Under the pieces are notes generated by a model. It was not told the DNA's origin, made no database searches, and saw only the letters and a program-made list of their open reading frames with translations. This document shows positions 8,107 through 16,668 of a DNA stretch of 50,878 nucleotides, in pieces; within the stretch, counting starts at the first letter, position 1, and each line of letters starts with the position of its first letter. The stretch is from QHXQ01 sp036389375 (GTDB taxonomy: Bacteria > Acidobacteriota > Blastocatellia > Pyrinomonadales > Pyrinomonadaceae): assembly GCA_036389375.1 (NCBI GenBank), contig DASVQA010000029.1, forward strand, positions 1 to 50,878, in the 5' to 3' direction. Position numbers and translations under genes: made by a program.

Positions 8107-8760
8107 ATGACAGACGAACACGACGAGCAGGGCGCGCAAGCCGCCGCGCCCTCCGATCCGAGCCGGCGGCGGTTTCTGAAGGGCGTCGGGCTGGTCGGCG
8201 CGGGCGCAGCTATCGCCGACCGGCTTTTTGAGCCGGAGTTGAAAGGTGAACACGCGCTCGCGTCGGCCGGCGATGCGCCCGTGAGCGGTGCGGTCGAAGT
8301 CGCGCTGCAGGTCAACGGCGAACGGCGCACCGCGCAGGTCGAGCCGCGCACGACGCTCCTAAACGCGCTCCGCAACAATCTTGACCCGGCCGTTACGGGC
8401 CCCAAACTCGTCTGCGACATGGGCACGTGCGGCGCATGCACCGTGCTCATTGACGATAAGCCGGTCTATGCGTGCCTCGTGCTTGCGTTGGATGCGACGG
8501 GCAAAAAGATCACGACGGTCGAAGGCTTGGGCACGCCGGAGCGCATGAACGCCGTGCAGGCGGCCTTTGTCGAGCAGGACGCGCTCATGTGCGGCTTCTG
8601 CACGCCGGGCTTCGTCACGACGCTCTCGGCCTATCTGAAACAGAATCCGAAGCCGACGCTGGCAGAGGTGCGCGCCGCCTGTCAGGGCAACTTCTGTCGC
8701 TGCGGCACGTACCCGCGCGTGTTTGAAGCGGCGCTGAAAGCCGCGAGTCATGAAGCTTAA
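8107..8760 (+). CDS. paoA: Aldehyde oxidoreductase small subunit, 2Fe-2S, Tat-exported
   Basis: This is the iron-sulfur subunit of a xanthine-oxidase-family molybdoenzyme. The N terminus carries a twin-arginine motif, SRRRFLKG, followed by a weakly hydrophobic stretch, so the complex is probably periplasmic, as for E. coli PaoABC. It has a plant-type 2Fe-2S cluster (CDMGTCGACTVL, Cys103, 108, 111) and a second cluster in the helical domain (MCGFCTPG and FCRCGTYPR). The 217-residue length fits PaoA. The start is supported by AGGAG at 8094-8098, eight bases before ATG. The next gene overlaps its end by 11 bases. Order here is paoA-X-paoC-paoB, not paoA-B-C. Confidence 0.93.
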   Translation: MTDEHDEQGAQAAAPSDPSRRRFLKGVGLVGAGAAIADRLFEPELKGEHALASAGDAPVSGAVEVALQVNGERRTAQVEPRTTLLNALRNNLDPAVTGPKLVCDMGTCGACTVLIDDKPVYACLVLALDATGKKITTVEGLGTPERMNAVQAAFVEQDALMCGFCTPGFVTTLSAYLKQNPKPTLAEVRAACQGNFCRCGTYPRVFEAALKAASHEA

Positions 8761-9337
8761 AAGTATGAACATCGGCAGGTTCATTTTGCTCTGCTTGCTT
8801 AGCCTGACCTACGTGTCGGCGGCGCAGGCACAGGGCGCGGGCAAATGCACGATGACGCTCGCGCAGTTGCCGGCCGCGGCCGAGTTGTACGGCTTCCGCC
8901 CCGGCATGTCGCTCGGCGAAGTCAGGACGCGTTTCCCGCAACTCAGAGTTGCGCCCGCCGACGAGTTCGGCGTGACCAAGACGAGCGTTAACCCGACCTT
9001 TGACCCGACGCTCGATAAGACGAACCTGCAAGGCGTCCGCACGCTCGCCTTCGACTTTCTGGACGGGCGGCTCTACACCTTGAGCATCGGCTACAACGGC
9101 GAGTTCAAATGGCAGACGCTCGAAGATTTTCTGCCGGGCATAGACAAGGCGCTGGGGCTGCCCGCCGCGTGGGAGAAGAGATCATGGCGCGGGCAGCAGA
9201 TGGACTGTGCCGATTTTCAGTTGACCGCGCGCTTGATCGCGCAAAGCCCCAGCCTCGTCATCGTGGACGAGACGGCGCGCGCCGCGCTGAACAAACGCAT
9301 CGCGGAGAAAGCCGATCAAGAACCGCAGCAATTTTAA
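8750..9337 (+). CDS. Exported protein of unknown function inside the pao operon
   Basis: I do not recognise a family. The 195-residue product has a clear signal peptide: basic start, hydrophobic ILLCLLSLTYVSAA, and likely cleavage after AQA near residue 27. The mature part has two Cys (GKCTMTL and QMDCADF) that could form a disulfide, and a segment GFRPGMSLGEVRTRFPQL near its start. The ATG at 8750 overlaps the end of paoA, and paoC begins 21 bp after its stop, so it is embedded in the operon. An ATG at 8765 is an alternative start. Context suggests a periplasmic accessory to the aldehyde oxidoreductase, but this is inference only. Confidence 0.8.
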   Translation: MKLKSMNIGRFILLCLLSLTYVSAAQAQGAGKCTMTLAQLPAAAELYGFRPGMSLGEVRTRFPQLRVAPADEFGVTKTSVNPTFDPTLDKTNLQGVRTLAFDFLDGRLYTLSIGYNGEFKWQTLEDFLPGIDKALGLPAAWEKRSWRGQQMDCADFQLTARLIAQSPSLVIVDETARAALNKRIAEKADQEPQQF

Positions 9338-9358
9338 GCTCCTAGCCGGTCGAGACTT

Positions 9359-11569
9359 ATGCCGCAACAAACAGCACCGAAGAAAAAGAAGATCAAAGTG
9401 CCGCGCGTCGTCAACGGGCAAGAGACGATGGTCGAGATCGAAGTTGACGACACGGGCGGCGCAGCGTGGGGCGCAAACGATCAGCACGCGCTCCTCAATC
9501 ACCGGCACACACGCGTGGACGGGCCCATCAAAGTGAGCGGCGCGGCGCGCTACACCTACGACGTGCGCCTGCCCGGCATGCTCTACGCGCGCGTGCTGCG
9601 CGCACCGCACGCGCATGCGCGGGTCAAGAGGGTTGACCTCTCGGCCGCTCTGCGTGTGCCCGGCGTCAGGGCGGCGGTCGAGGGCACGAAGGACGTGCGC
9701 TACGGCGGCGCGCCCGTTGCGGCCATTGCGGCGACGACGCCCGAGATCGCGGACGATGCCGTGCGCGCCATCGTCGTCGAGTACGAAGTGCTGCCGCACG
9801 TCGTCCGCGCCGAAGACGCGATGCGACCCGATGCGCCGAAGGTTTACGCCGAAGGAAACGTGCAGGTTGCGGGCACGCGCGGCGACAAGGAGAAGGTCGC
9901 GGCGGCTTTCGCCGGCTGCGACGCAGTTGTTGAAGCCGACTATCGCACGCCGATCATTCATCATTCGTGTCTCGAAACGCACGGCAACGTCGTGGACTAT
10001 CGCGGCGGCGACACGGCGACCGTCTATGCTTCGACGCAATGGACTTTCTCGATCCCGGAAGACGCGGCGCACGAGTTGGGCCTGCCGCAGAGCGCAGTTA
10101 CATCCATTGTCGAACACATGGGCGGCGGCTTCGGCTCGAAGTTCGGCATCGGCGTCGAAGGACAACTGGCCTGCCAACTGTCGAAGCAGGCGAAAGCGCC
10201 CGTCAAGCTGATGCTCACGCGCCACGACGAGTTTCTGATCCCGGTCAACCGCTCCGGCTCGTGGCAGAAATTGAAGGGCGGCGCGACGAAGGACGGCACG
10301 CTGGTCGCCGTCGCCGCCGAGCAGTACCGGCTGGGCGGCAACGACGACGGCTCGCAGGCCGGACAGCCCTACATCTATCGCGCGGCCAACGTCTATCGTG
10401 AAGTCTCGTCGGTGCATACGAACGAGGCCGGGTCAGGCGCGATGCGCGCGCCCGGTCATCCGCAGGCTTCGTTTGCGATGGAATCGTTGATGGACGAGTT
10501 GGCCAACAAACTAGGTCTCGACCCGCTTGAGTTTCGCCGGAAGAATCTGACCGACCCGGCGCACCTGCGCCAGCTTGAACGCGGCGCGCGCGAGATCGGT
10601 TGGGCGACGCGCAGGAATCCGACGCCGGGCGGCGGGCGCGGGCCCTTAAAGCGCGGGCTGGGCTGCGCCGTCGGCATCTGGGGCGGCGGCGGCAGTCCCG
10701 CGTGCAAGGTGGACATCACCGTTGCGCGCGACGGCGCGGTCACGGTCGCCGTCGGCACGCAAGATCTCGGCACGGGCACGCGCACCTACACGCGCGCCAT
10801 CGTGGCCGAAGAGTTGGGCTTGCAGATCAAGGACGTGCGCGAAGAGATCGGCAACTCGAAACTCGGCGCGTCAAACCCTTCGGGCGGCTCGACGACGGCC
10901 GCCTCGCTTGCGCCGGCCGTCAAAGACGCGGCATACAAGGCGCGCGTGGCGTTGGCGGAAAAGGTCGCGCCGCTCGTCGGCGTGAAACCCGAAGAGGTCG
11001 CGTTCGCAGGCGGCCGTGTGACGGGTGGCGCGAAGTCGCTTACGTGGCAGCAGGCGTGTGCGACGCTGCCGGCCACGGGGCTGACGGCGCACGGCGAATG
11101 GCAGGCGAACCTTGCGGCGTCGGGCGTACACGGCGCGGCGTTCGCTGAAGTGGAAGTTGATGTCGAGACCGGGCACGTGCGCCCGATCAAGTTAGTGCAT
11201 GTGCAGGACGTGGGCCTGCCTTTGAACCGGCTCGCGGTCGAGAGCCAGATCAACGGCGGGATGATTCAGGCGCTCGGCATGGCCCTGTGGGAAGGGCGCG
11301 TGATGGACGCGCAGTTAGGGTTGATGGTCAACGCGGACTTTGGCGATTACAAGCTGCCCGGCTCGCTTGAGATGCCGGAGCTTGTGCCGATCATTGACGA
11401 CGGCGACACGCGCGAGGCCGTCATCGGCGTGGGCGAGCCGCCCATCATCCCGACGGGCGGCGCAATCGCCAACGCGGTCTTCAACGCCTGCGGCGTGCGT
11501 GTGCGCGAGTTGCCGATCACGCCGGACAAAATCCTGATGGGTCTCTGGAAGGGAGGGGCGACGGCATGA
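9359..11569 (+). CDS. paoC: Aldehyde oxidoreductase molybdenum-binding subunit
   Basis: The large catalytic subunit oxidises aldehydes or related substrates at a molybdopterin cytosine-dinucleotide centre. The 736 residues match PaoC (about 730). The a/b hammerhead domain is at about residues 48-160 (DGPIKVSGAARYTYDVRLPG). Cofactor loops are GGGFGSKFG, GSGAMRAPGHPQASFAMES and GVGEPPIIPTGGAIANA, which holds the catalytic Glu at about 693. It begins with a Lys-rich stretch and has no signal peptide, as expected for a subunit carried out with Tat-tagged PaoA. It overlaps paoB by four bases (ATGA), indicating translational coupling. Confidence 0.94.
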   Translation: MPQQTAPKKKKIKVPRVVNGQETMVEIEVDDTGGAAWGANDQHALLNHRHTRVDGPIKVSGAARYTYDVRLPGMLYARVLRAPHAHARVKRVDLSAALRVPGVRAAVEGTKDVRYGGAPVAAIAATTPEIADDAVRAIVVEYEVLPHVVRAEDAMRPDAPKVYAEGNVQVAGTRGDKEKVAAAFAGCDAVVEADYRTPIIHHSCLETHGNVVDYRGGDTATVYASTQWTFSIPEDAAHELGLPQSAVTSIVEHMGGGFGSKFGIGVEGQLACQLSKQAKAPVKLMLTRHDEFLIPVNRSGSWQKLKGGATKDGTLVAVAAEQYRLGGNDDGSQAGQPYIYRAANVYREVSSVHTNEAGSGAMRAPGHPQASFAMESLMDELANKLGLDPLEFRRKNLTDPAHLRQLERGAREIGWATRRNPTPGGGRGPLKRGLGCAVGIWGGGGSPACKVDITVARDGAVTVAVGTQDLGTGTRTYTRAIVAEELGLQIKDVREEIGNSKLGASNPSGGSTTAASLAPAVKDAAYKARVALAEKVAPLVGVKPEEVAFAGGRVTGGAKSLTWQQACATLPATGLTAHGEWQANLAASGVHGAAFAEVEVDVETGHVRPIKLVHVQDVGLPLNRLAVESQINGGMIQALGMALWEGRVMDAQLGLMVNADFGDYKLPGSLEMPELVPIIDDGDTREAVIGVGEPPIIPTGGAIANAVFNACGVRVRELPITPDKILMGLWKGGATA

Positions 11570-12579
11570 AAGCGTTTGAATGGGTCAGTCCCACGACGGT
11601 CAGCGATGCCGTCAAACTGTTGCAGTCTGCGCCTGCCGCGTCGCGCGACCCGGACGACGCGCCGCGCCCGATGGCCGGCGGTCAGGACTTGCTGACGACG
11701 ATGAAGGATTACCTGACGCGCCCGACGCGCGTCGTTAATCTGAAAGGCATACGCGGGCTTGATCGGATCGAAGCAGACGGCAAGCGTGGTTTGAAGATCG
11801 GTGCGCTCGTCACGCTCACGCAACTGGCGGAGCACGCGGTGGTGCGCCGCGAGTTTCCCGGGCTGGCGGAAGCGGCCGAGACGGTCGCCACGCCGCAGAT
11901 ACGCAACCTTGGCACGGTCGGCGGCAACCTGTGCCAGCGCCCGCGCTGCTGGTACTACCGGCTCGAAGAGGCCGTCTGTCTGAAGAAGGGCGGCTCGGAA
12001 TGTTACGCGGCGAAGGGCGAGAACAAGTACAACGCGATCCTGGGCGGCAGGCCGTCTTACATTGTCCATCCGTCTGACCTTGCGCCCGTGCTGGTCGCGC
12101 TCGGCGCAAGCGTTGCGGTCATGGGCGGCGCAGGCGCGCGCACCATCGCGCTCGAAAAATTCTTCACGCTACCGAGCGAAGGCAGCATCCGCCGCGAGAA
12201 CGTCTTGCAGCACGACGAGATCATCACCGAGATCAGCATCCCTGCGTCCGCGTTCGCCGCGCGTTCGACCTATTTGAAATTCAAGGAGCGCGACTCGCTC
12301 GATTTTGCTCTATCGGCCGTTGCCGCCGCCGTCGAGTTAGGCGCGGACAAGACGGTTAAGCAGGCGCGCATAGTGCTCGGCGGGGTTGCGCCCATCCCCT
12401 GGCGCGTGCCGCAGGCGGAATCGTTCGTCGCCGGCAAGCGACTCGATCAGGCGACGCTCACGGAAGCTGCGCGCCTCGCGCTCGAAGGCGCGAAGCCGCT
12501 CGCGCAGAATGCCTACAAAGTGCCGCTCACGCAGACGCTTGTGCGGCGCGCGCTCGCCAAAGCCGGCGGCGCGGCCTGA
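11566..12579 (+). CDS. paoB: Aldehyde oxidoreductase FAD subunit with 4Fe-4S site
   Basis: The FAD-binding subunit passes electrons from the iron-sulfur centres to the acceptor. It has 337 residues. The FAD motifs are RPMAGGQDLLTTMKD and ATPQIRNLGTVGGNLCQ. Directly after comes RPRCWYYR, then VCLKKGG and ECYAAKGENKYNAI; this set of Cys residues is the insertion that binds a 4Fe-4S cluster in PaoB and in 4-hydroxybenzoyl-CoA reductase, and is absent from ordinary xanthine dehydrogenases. That insertion is a main reason for calling this operon Pao-like. A CO-dehydrogenase FAD C-terminal domain follows. No XdhC/PaoD-type maturation chaperone gene is adjacent. Confidence 0.93.
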   Translation: MKAFEWVSPTTVSDAVKLLQSAPAASRDPDDAPRPMAGGQDLLTTMKDYLTRPTRVVNLKGIRGLDRIEADGKRGLKIGALVTLTQLAEHAVVRREFPGLAEAAETVATPQIRNLGTVGGNLCQRPRCWYYRLEEAVCLKKGGSECYAAKGENKYNAILGGRPSYIVHPSDLAPVLVALGASVAVMGGAGARTIALEKFFTLPSEGSIRRENVLQHDEIITEISIPASAFAARSTYLKFKERDSLDFALSAVAAAVELGADKTVKQARIVLGGVAPIPWRVPQAESFVAGKRLDQATLTEAARLALEGAKPLAQNAYKVPLTQTLVRRALAKAGGAA

Positions 12580-12613
12580 CAGACCCGTGCGCGCGGCGAT
12601 GAATGAGGATGCG

Positions 12614-12877
12614 ATGACGAATGAAATGTCATACCATGAAGCGACGGCGGCGACGGACGCGGCGGAGACAAACGTCTTGCAGAGTCCGTTCTGCGCGGCG
12701 CTCAGGTCGAAGAAGTATTTCCGGCTGGATGGGCTGGCGACCGAAGCGAGCGATTATCTCGACGGCAGCAATCATTGCTGGTGTCGCGTGACGCAGCAGG
12801 TTGTCGGCCCCGACGGCGGCAAGGCGCGGCCAGAGCGGTGCAGCCCCGGGCGCGCGTGCTATCAATCCGCGTTGTGA
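12614..12877 (+). CDS. Small Cys-rich protein after the pao genes
   Basis: An 87-residue product with a polar, acidic start and a Cys-containing core: PFCAALRSKKYF, then ASDYLDGSNHCWCRVTQQVV, then RCSPGRACYQSAL at the end. I believe similar small proteins occur in related bacteria, but I cannot name a family. Five Cys plus a His in a C...HCWC...C...C spacing suggest a metal or cluster site. The ATG at 12614 follows GAGG at 12605-12608; an ATG at 12599 would add five residues. It lies 34 bp after paoB and before an exported protein gene. There is no signal peptide, so it is probably cytoplasmic. Confidence 0.75.
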   Translation: MTNEMSYHEATAATDAAETNVLQSPFCAALRSKKYFRLDGLATEASDYLDGSNHCWCRVTQQVVGPDGGKARPERCSPGRACYQSAL

Positions 12878-12910
12878 AGCGCGGGGGCGAGAAGTTTTGG
12901 AGGTAGCGTA

Positions 12911-13567
12911 ATGCGTAAGTTCTGTTTGCTCGGTCTGTTGTGCGTGCTCGCGGGCGCGCTAACGTTTGGCGCGCAGGCGGCGCGGACTAGCTTGACGGGC
13001 GATTACGTCGAGGTGCGGACGGCGAGCGTCTTTGCGGGCGCGTGCCACTACAACGGCGAGTTGGTGACGACGGGGCGCGATGCCGTGCTGGCATGGCGCG
13101 TGACGGCCGGCGCGTGGCACGGCGTTGACCTCGCGGGCGTGCGCGCGTTGGCGGTGGTGAGCAGCGAGGCGAATCTGGCGGACGCGACGGCTGCGCGCCG
13201 GGCAGAAGTTGTCGTTGATAGCACCGCGTCGGCCGCGCAGGCGGACGCCATCGTCTCGGCGCTCAGGAGTAAATATGCGGCGACGTTCGGGCACTTGCTC
13301 GTCGTGCGGCGCGCGCCCGTCAGCTTTGCGCGCGAGGCGGAAGCCTACTCGGTGAGCGTGCCGAACGTGGCGGAGTTGACCGTGCGCGCGATGCCCGATC
13401 ACGAGTGCTGCAAGCTGCCGCACCTTGTCTGGTATGACCCGCTCGTGCCGCTCGCCGGCCGCCGCGTCGGTTTGACGCTCAAAGCATCCTTTGCCGGCGA
13501 CGCGGTGGGCGAAAGCTGGCAGCAAGCGGGCCAGAACAGCGCGTTCTACGGTAATTTCGCGCTCTAA
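12911..13567 (+). CDS. Exported protein, DUF1326-like
   Basis: A 218-residue product with a signal peptide (LLGLLCVLAGALTFGAQA, cleavage near residue 23). The mature start, LTGDYVEVRTASVFAGACHY, followed by DAVLAWRVTAGAWHGVDLAG, resembles DUF1326 proteins as I remember them; no function is established for that family. The C-terminal part contains HECCKLPHLVWY, a possible metal-binding or disulfide pair. GGAGG at 12899-12903 supports the ATG. A strong terminator (13589-13627) follows, so this appears to be the last gene of the paoA-to-here transcript. Confidence 0.72.
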   Translation: MRKFCLLGLLCVLAGALTFGAQAARTSLTGDYVEVRTASVFAGACHYNGELVTTGRDAVLAWRVTAGAWHGVDLAGVRALAVVSSEANLADATAARRAEVVVDSTASAAQADAIVSALRSKYAATFGHLLVVRRAPVSFAREAEAYSVSVPNVAELTVRAMPDHECCKLPHLVWYDPLVPLAGRRVGLTLKASFAGDAVGESWQQAGQNSAFYGNFAL

Positions 13568-13588
13568 GCCGAATAACTCGGCCGGCTG

Positions 13589-13627
13589 AAAATCGCGCGG
13601 GCAGCATGCACTGCCCGCGCGATTTTT
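13589..13627 (+). terminator. Intrinsic terminator ending the pao gene cluster
   Basis: A perfect 16-bp stem (13589-13604 with 13611-13626) around the six-base loop CATGCA, ending in a run of T. It lies 21 bp after the stop of the DUF1326-like gene. The 5' arm starts with A-run bases, so it could also act on the opposite strand. Confidence 0.9.
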
Positions 13628-13845
13628 GTCTCCGGCAACGGCACGTTTAGCACATACGATACGGTCATAACCTTGACCTTTTCGTGCGCCCAAACTGCAC
13701 CGCGCGTGCGATAAGCCAGCATATTTCAATACTTGTTCTGCGCATATCGCGCGGCACGGCGCTTGTTATATCAGACCGTGCCCCCGCGTGTGCTGCCGGC
13801 TCGTTGGCCGGCAAGGAATCTCGGGCAAAAAGAGGTATGGAAGCG

Positions 13846-14436
13846 ATGAGACAGAACGTGTGGTCGAGTTTGCGTGCGGCGAGTCGTATGTTTGCGTTGT
13901 CGCTCGTGTGCGTCGTGGCGCTCGCGGCTTCGGCGGCGGCGCAAGGACAGCGCGCGGCCGGCAATCTGGTTGACATCAAGGTCAGCGACGTGACGCTCGA
14001 AGCCATCAACTTCCGCGATCAGACAGCGCGCATGAGCGTGGGGCTGGACATCTCGAACGGGCTTGTGCCCGTTAAGTTGAAAGATTTCGATTATCGTCTG
14101 CGCCTCTTCAACGAGGACTTTATTGACGGGCGCTACGACGGCACGATGAAGATCGGCGGCAAACAGGCGGCGCGCGTGAGCCTGCCCGTGACGTTGAGTC
14201 TGCGCTCCGTCCCGAACATCGTCTGGAATGCGTTCAGCAATCGCGGTCAGGTGAGCTATCAGTTGGACACGGGCTTTACGATCCCGCTCTTTATCTTCAA
14301 CAAGCGCGTGCAGGCCAACTTCGACGGCGAAGTGCCTTTGCGCTCGCTGGTGGACGCGGCAACGATTCTGCGCGCCCGCAATGGCGGCGGCAGCAGGGTG
14401 GACAGCCTCGGCGGCATACTCGGCGGCATCTGGTAA
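13846..14436 (+). CDS. Exported LEA14-like (WHy domain) protein
   Basis: A 196-residue protein with a long signal peptide (FALSLVCVVALAASAAA, cleavage around AAAQ). The mature region, from VDIKVSDVTLEAINFRDQTA to the end, reads as a water-stress/LEA type 2 beta-sandwich: a single immunoglobulin-like fold with alternating hydrophobic residues, including MSVGLDISNGLVPVKLKDFD and VNIVWNAF-like strands. These domains are linked to desiccation tolerance or serve as generic periplasmic modules. The Gly/Ser-rich tail ends in LGGILGGIW. I start at 13846 because AGAGG at 13831-13835 is correctly spaced for it; ATG 13837 is the alternative. It has its own terminator and looks monocistronic. Confidence 0.72.
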   Translation: MRQNVWSSLRAASRMFALSLVCVVALAASAAAQGQRAAGNLVDIKVSDVTLEAINFRDQTARMSVGLDISNGLVPVKLKDFDYRLRLFNEDFIDGRYDGTMKIGGKQAARVSLPVTLSLRSVPNIVWNAFSNRGQVSYQLDTGFTIPLFIFNKRVQANFDGEVPLRSLVDAATILRARNGGGSRVDSLGGILGGIW

Positions 14437-14471
14437 CGGATTTTCAAGGGGCGCGAGCAAGGGCAGGTAAG

Positions 14472-14512
14472 AACAGGCGCGGGCGATGATTCAAACATCG
14501 CCCGCGCCTGTT
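14472..14512. terminator. Bidirectional hairpin terminator between convergent genes
   Basis: A perfect 17-bp stem (14472-14488 with 14496-14512) and seven-base loop, followed on the plus strand by TGTTTG. It lies between the LEA14-like gene (stop at 14436) and the convergent DUF1223 gene (stop at 14562), where one hairpin can end both transcripts. Confidence 0.85.
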
Positions 14513-14561
14513 TGTTTGCGTCAACTTGCGGGGCCGGGACAGCCGGCGCGCCCCGGCAAAT

Positions 14562-15416
14562 TCATTCTGTCGCCAACCTGAGCGCGGCTGCGCCAAGCAC
14601 GCGGCGGCTGTTGCGTTCCTGCACAAAGACGACGGCGCGCAGGTTCTTCAGTTGCCAGCGTGTGCTGAGGGCGACGACGGGCTGCGCGACAAACGCCGGC
14701 CCGCCCGGCGCGTTTATCTGACCGAGCGAACTGAGCGCGCGCACCACGGCTGCGTGCGCGAGTTTGCGCCCCGCATTTTCGCCGCGCGGCACGTCCGTGC
14801 GCAACGCGTCTTCCGTGAGCGCGAGCAGCACCTCGACCGTATCGCCCGCCGCCACCGCCGGCACTTGCTCGACGCGGACAGAGAGCGGGATGCCTTCGGG
14901 TTGCGTCGCTCCGTTGCGCGCAAGGCTGATCGTCGCCTTTGGTCTCTGCGCGGCGGCGACGATGGCGGCGCGGGCGCGCTCCGTGTTGCCGCCGGGAAAC
15001 TCCGTCTGCCCGTCCACGATCATCTGCGGTGTATAGACGCCACTGCTGTTGAAATAGGCCGCGTAGTCGCCCTGCCGCGCGCTGAACTCCGGCGCGGAGA
15101 AGGGGTCGGCCCAGCCGAGCCTGTTCCAGTAGTCAACGTGCTGTTCGAGCGCGATGACCTCTGCGCCGGCGACAGGCTGTGTCTCGGCCAGACGGCGCAG
15201 CAGTTCGTCGGCCGGCGGGCAACTCGAACAACCCTCCGAGGTGAAGAGTTCGATGAGGACGGGCGCACGCTGACCCGGCGCGCTGGCGGGCCGGCTTTGA
15301 CCGTCCACCGCAAACACCTGATCGAAATCCGCCCCGCCCCGTCCGGCGCGGGCGATGATGATGGCTACGACCAGCACGCCTGCTGCCATCAGCAATAAGG
15401 CCGTCCAACGCTGCAT
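14562..15416 (-). CDS. DUF1223 thioredoxin-fold exported protein
   Basis: A 284-residue protein from MQRWTALLLMAAGVLVVAII, an N-terminal signal or membrane anchor. The core begins with PVLIELFTSEGCSSCPPADE, the CxxC-containing signature of DUF1223, a thioredoxin-like family with no assigned substrate. EQHVDYWNRLGWADPFS and VYTPQMIVDGQTEFPG are also family hallmarks. Function is probably periplasmic thiol-disulfide chemistry. An upstream in-frame ATG at 15452 is possible but adds polar residues ahead of the signal peptide. It is divergent from msrP, so a redox link between the two is plausible. Confidence 0.87.
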   Translation of the reverse strand: MQRWTALLLMAAGVLVVAIIIARAGRGGADFDQVFAVDGQSRPASAPGQRAPVLIELFTSEGCSSCPPADELLRRLAETQPVAGAEVIALEQHVDYWNRLGWADPFSAPEFSARQGDYAAYFNSSGVYTPQMIVDGQTEFPGGNTERARAAIVAAAQRPKATISLARNGATQPEGIPLSVRVEQVPAVAAGDTVEVLLALTEDALRTDVPRGENAGRKLAHAAVVRALSSLGQINAPGGPAFVAQPVVALSTRWQLKNLRAVVFVQERNSRRVLGAAALRLATE

Positions 15417-15500
15417 TTCGTTATTCTCCCGTGCGTCTTTGCGCGCGCTCAATTTTACGTCAACTTAGCGCGCGGCGTGTAAGGTTTGGGGCCAATCGCA

Positions 15501-15534
15501 CGACTAATGTTATAAGCATGACACCTGTTAGTCG
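15501..15534 (+). promoter_or_regulatory. Possible msrP promoter with overlapping operator
   Basis: Seven-base arms CGACTAA (15501-15507) and TTAGTCG (15528-15534) are exact reverse complements and stay similar beyond (GCAC outside each). A -10-like TATAAG (15511-15516) lies between them, so a dimeric regulator bound here would cover the promoter of msrP, or that of the divergent DUF1223 gene. No strong -35 box is visible; TTGGGG upstream is 19 bases away. This is pattern reading only. Confidence 0.35.
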
Positions 15535-15683
15535 CACATGGGCGTTAAAACTTACACGGGCGAGCAACCCGCGCCACGCGCACTGTTATCTCAACTGCGA
15601 CGTTGACGAGCGACCAATTAAACCGGCGCGGCTGGCCCGCGCGTACTTTCATGCGCCACATATTTTCGCAGGACTGAACAGCG

Positions 15684-16661
15684 ATGCTGATTAAGCCACC
15701 AGACGACATCAAGAGCAGCGAGATCACACCGGAGGAAACCTACTGGAACCGGCGCAACTTCATGCGCGTCGCCGCGCTCGCCGCGAGCGCCTACGCAACC
15801 GGCAAACTCTACCGCGAGTTGGCCGTGCCGGCTGCGCCGCCCGCGCAGGCCGGCGCGAAACTCGCCAACGTGCAGTCGGCCGCGGCCGACACTGGGCCGC
15901 AGCTTAACGAACAGCCCACGTCCTTTGAGGACATCACGCATTACAACAACTTCTATGAGTTCTCGACCGACAAAGCCTCGGTCGCGCGCCGCGCGCAAGG
16001 CTTCGTCACACGCCCCTGGACGGTGCAGGTGGACGGGCTGGTGCAGCGCGCGCGCACGTTCGACATAGATGATCTGCTCAAGCTCGCGCCGATTGAGGAG
16101 CGCGTCTATCGCCATCGCTGCGTCGAAGGCTGGTCAATGGTCATCCCCTGGGTCGGTTTTCCGCTCGGCAAACTGCTGAAGGAGGTCGAGCCGTTGGGCC
16201 AAGCCAAGTATGTCGCCTTCCAGACGCTCTTTGATCCGAAGCGCCTGCCGAATCAGGACACGAGCGTGCTCGACTGGCCGTACATCGAAGGCTTGCGGCT
16301 CGACGAAGCGCAGCACCCGCTGACGATTCTGGCGACTGGCCTCTACGGGCAGACGCTCTTACCGCAAAACGGTGCGCCGCTCCGGCTAGTCGTGCCTTGG
16401 AAGTATGGCTTCAAGGGCATCAAGTCAATCGTGCGGATCAAACTCGTGGCCGAATTGCCGCAGACGACCTGGAATCTGGCCGCGCCGGACGAGTACGGCT
16501 TCTACTCGAACGTCAACCCGCAGGTTGATCATCCGCGTTGGAGTCAGAAGCGCGAGCGCCGCATCGGCGAGTTCGGACTGCGCGATACGCTGATGTTCAA
16601 CGGCTACGGCGCACAGGTCGCGCAGCTTTATTCAGGCATGGACTTGCGCGCTAACTTTTAG
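15684..16661 (+). CDS. msrP: Methionine sulfoxide reductase catalytic subunit MsrP
   Basis: A Tat-exported molybdopterin enzyme that repairs oxidised methionine in periplasmic proteins, taking electrons from MsrQ. The 325-residue protein has a twin-arginine motif at NRRNFMR (residues 22-28), the family segment HYNNFYEFSTDK, the molybdenum-ligand cysteine in YRHRCVEGWSMVIPW (Cys146), and PWKYGFKGIKSIV near the C terminus. msrQ starts seven bases after the stop. The neighbouring divergent DUF1223 gene may share periplasmic redox duties. Confidence 0.97.
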   Translation: MLIKPPDDIKSSEITPEETYWNRRNFMRVAALAASAYATGKLYRELAVPAAPPAQAGAKLANVQSAAADTGPQLNEQPTSFEDITHYNNFYEFSTDKASVARRAQGFVTRPWTVQVDGLVQRARTFDIDDLLKLAPIEERVYRHRCVEGWSMVIPWVGFPLGKLLKEVEPLGQAKYVAFQTLFDPKRLPNQDTSVLDWPYIEGLRLDEAQHPLTILATGLYGQTLLPQNGAPLRLVVPWKYGFKGIKSIVRIKLVAELPQTTWNLAAPDEYGFYSNVNPQVDHPRWSQKRERRIGEFGLRDTLMFNGYGAQVAQLYSGMDLRANF

Positions 16662-16668
16662 GCCGGCA

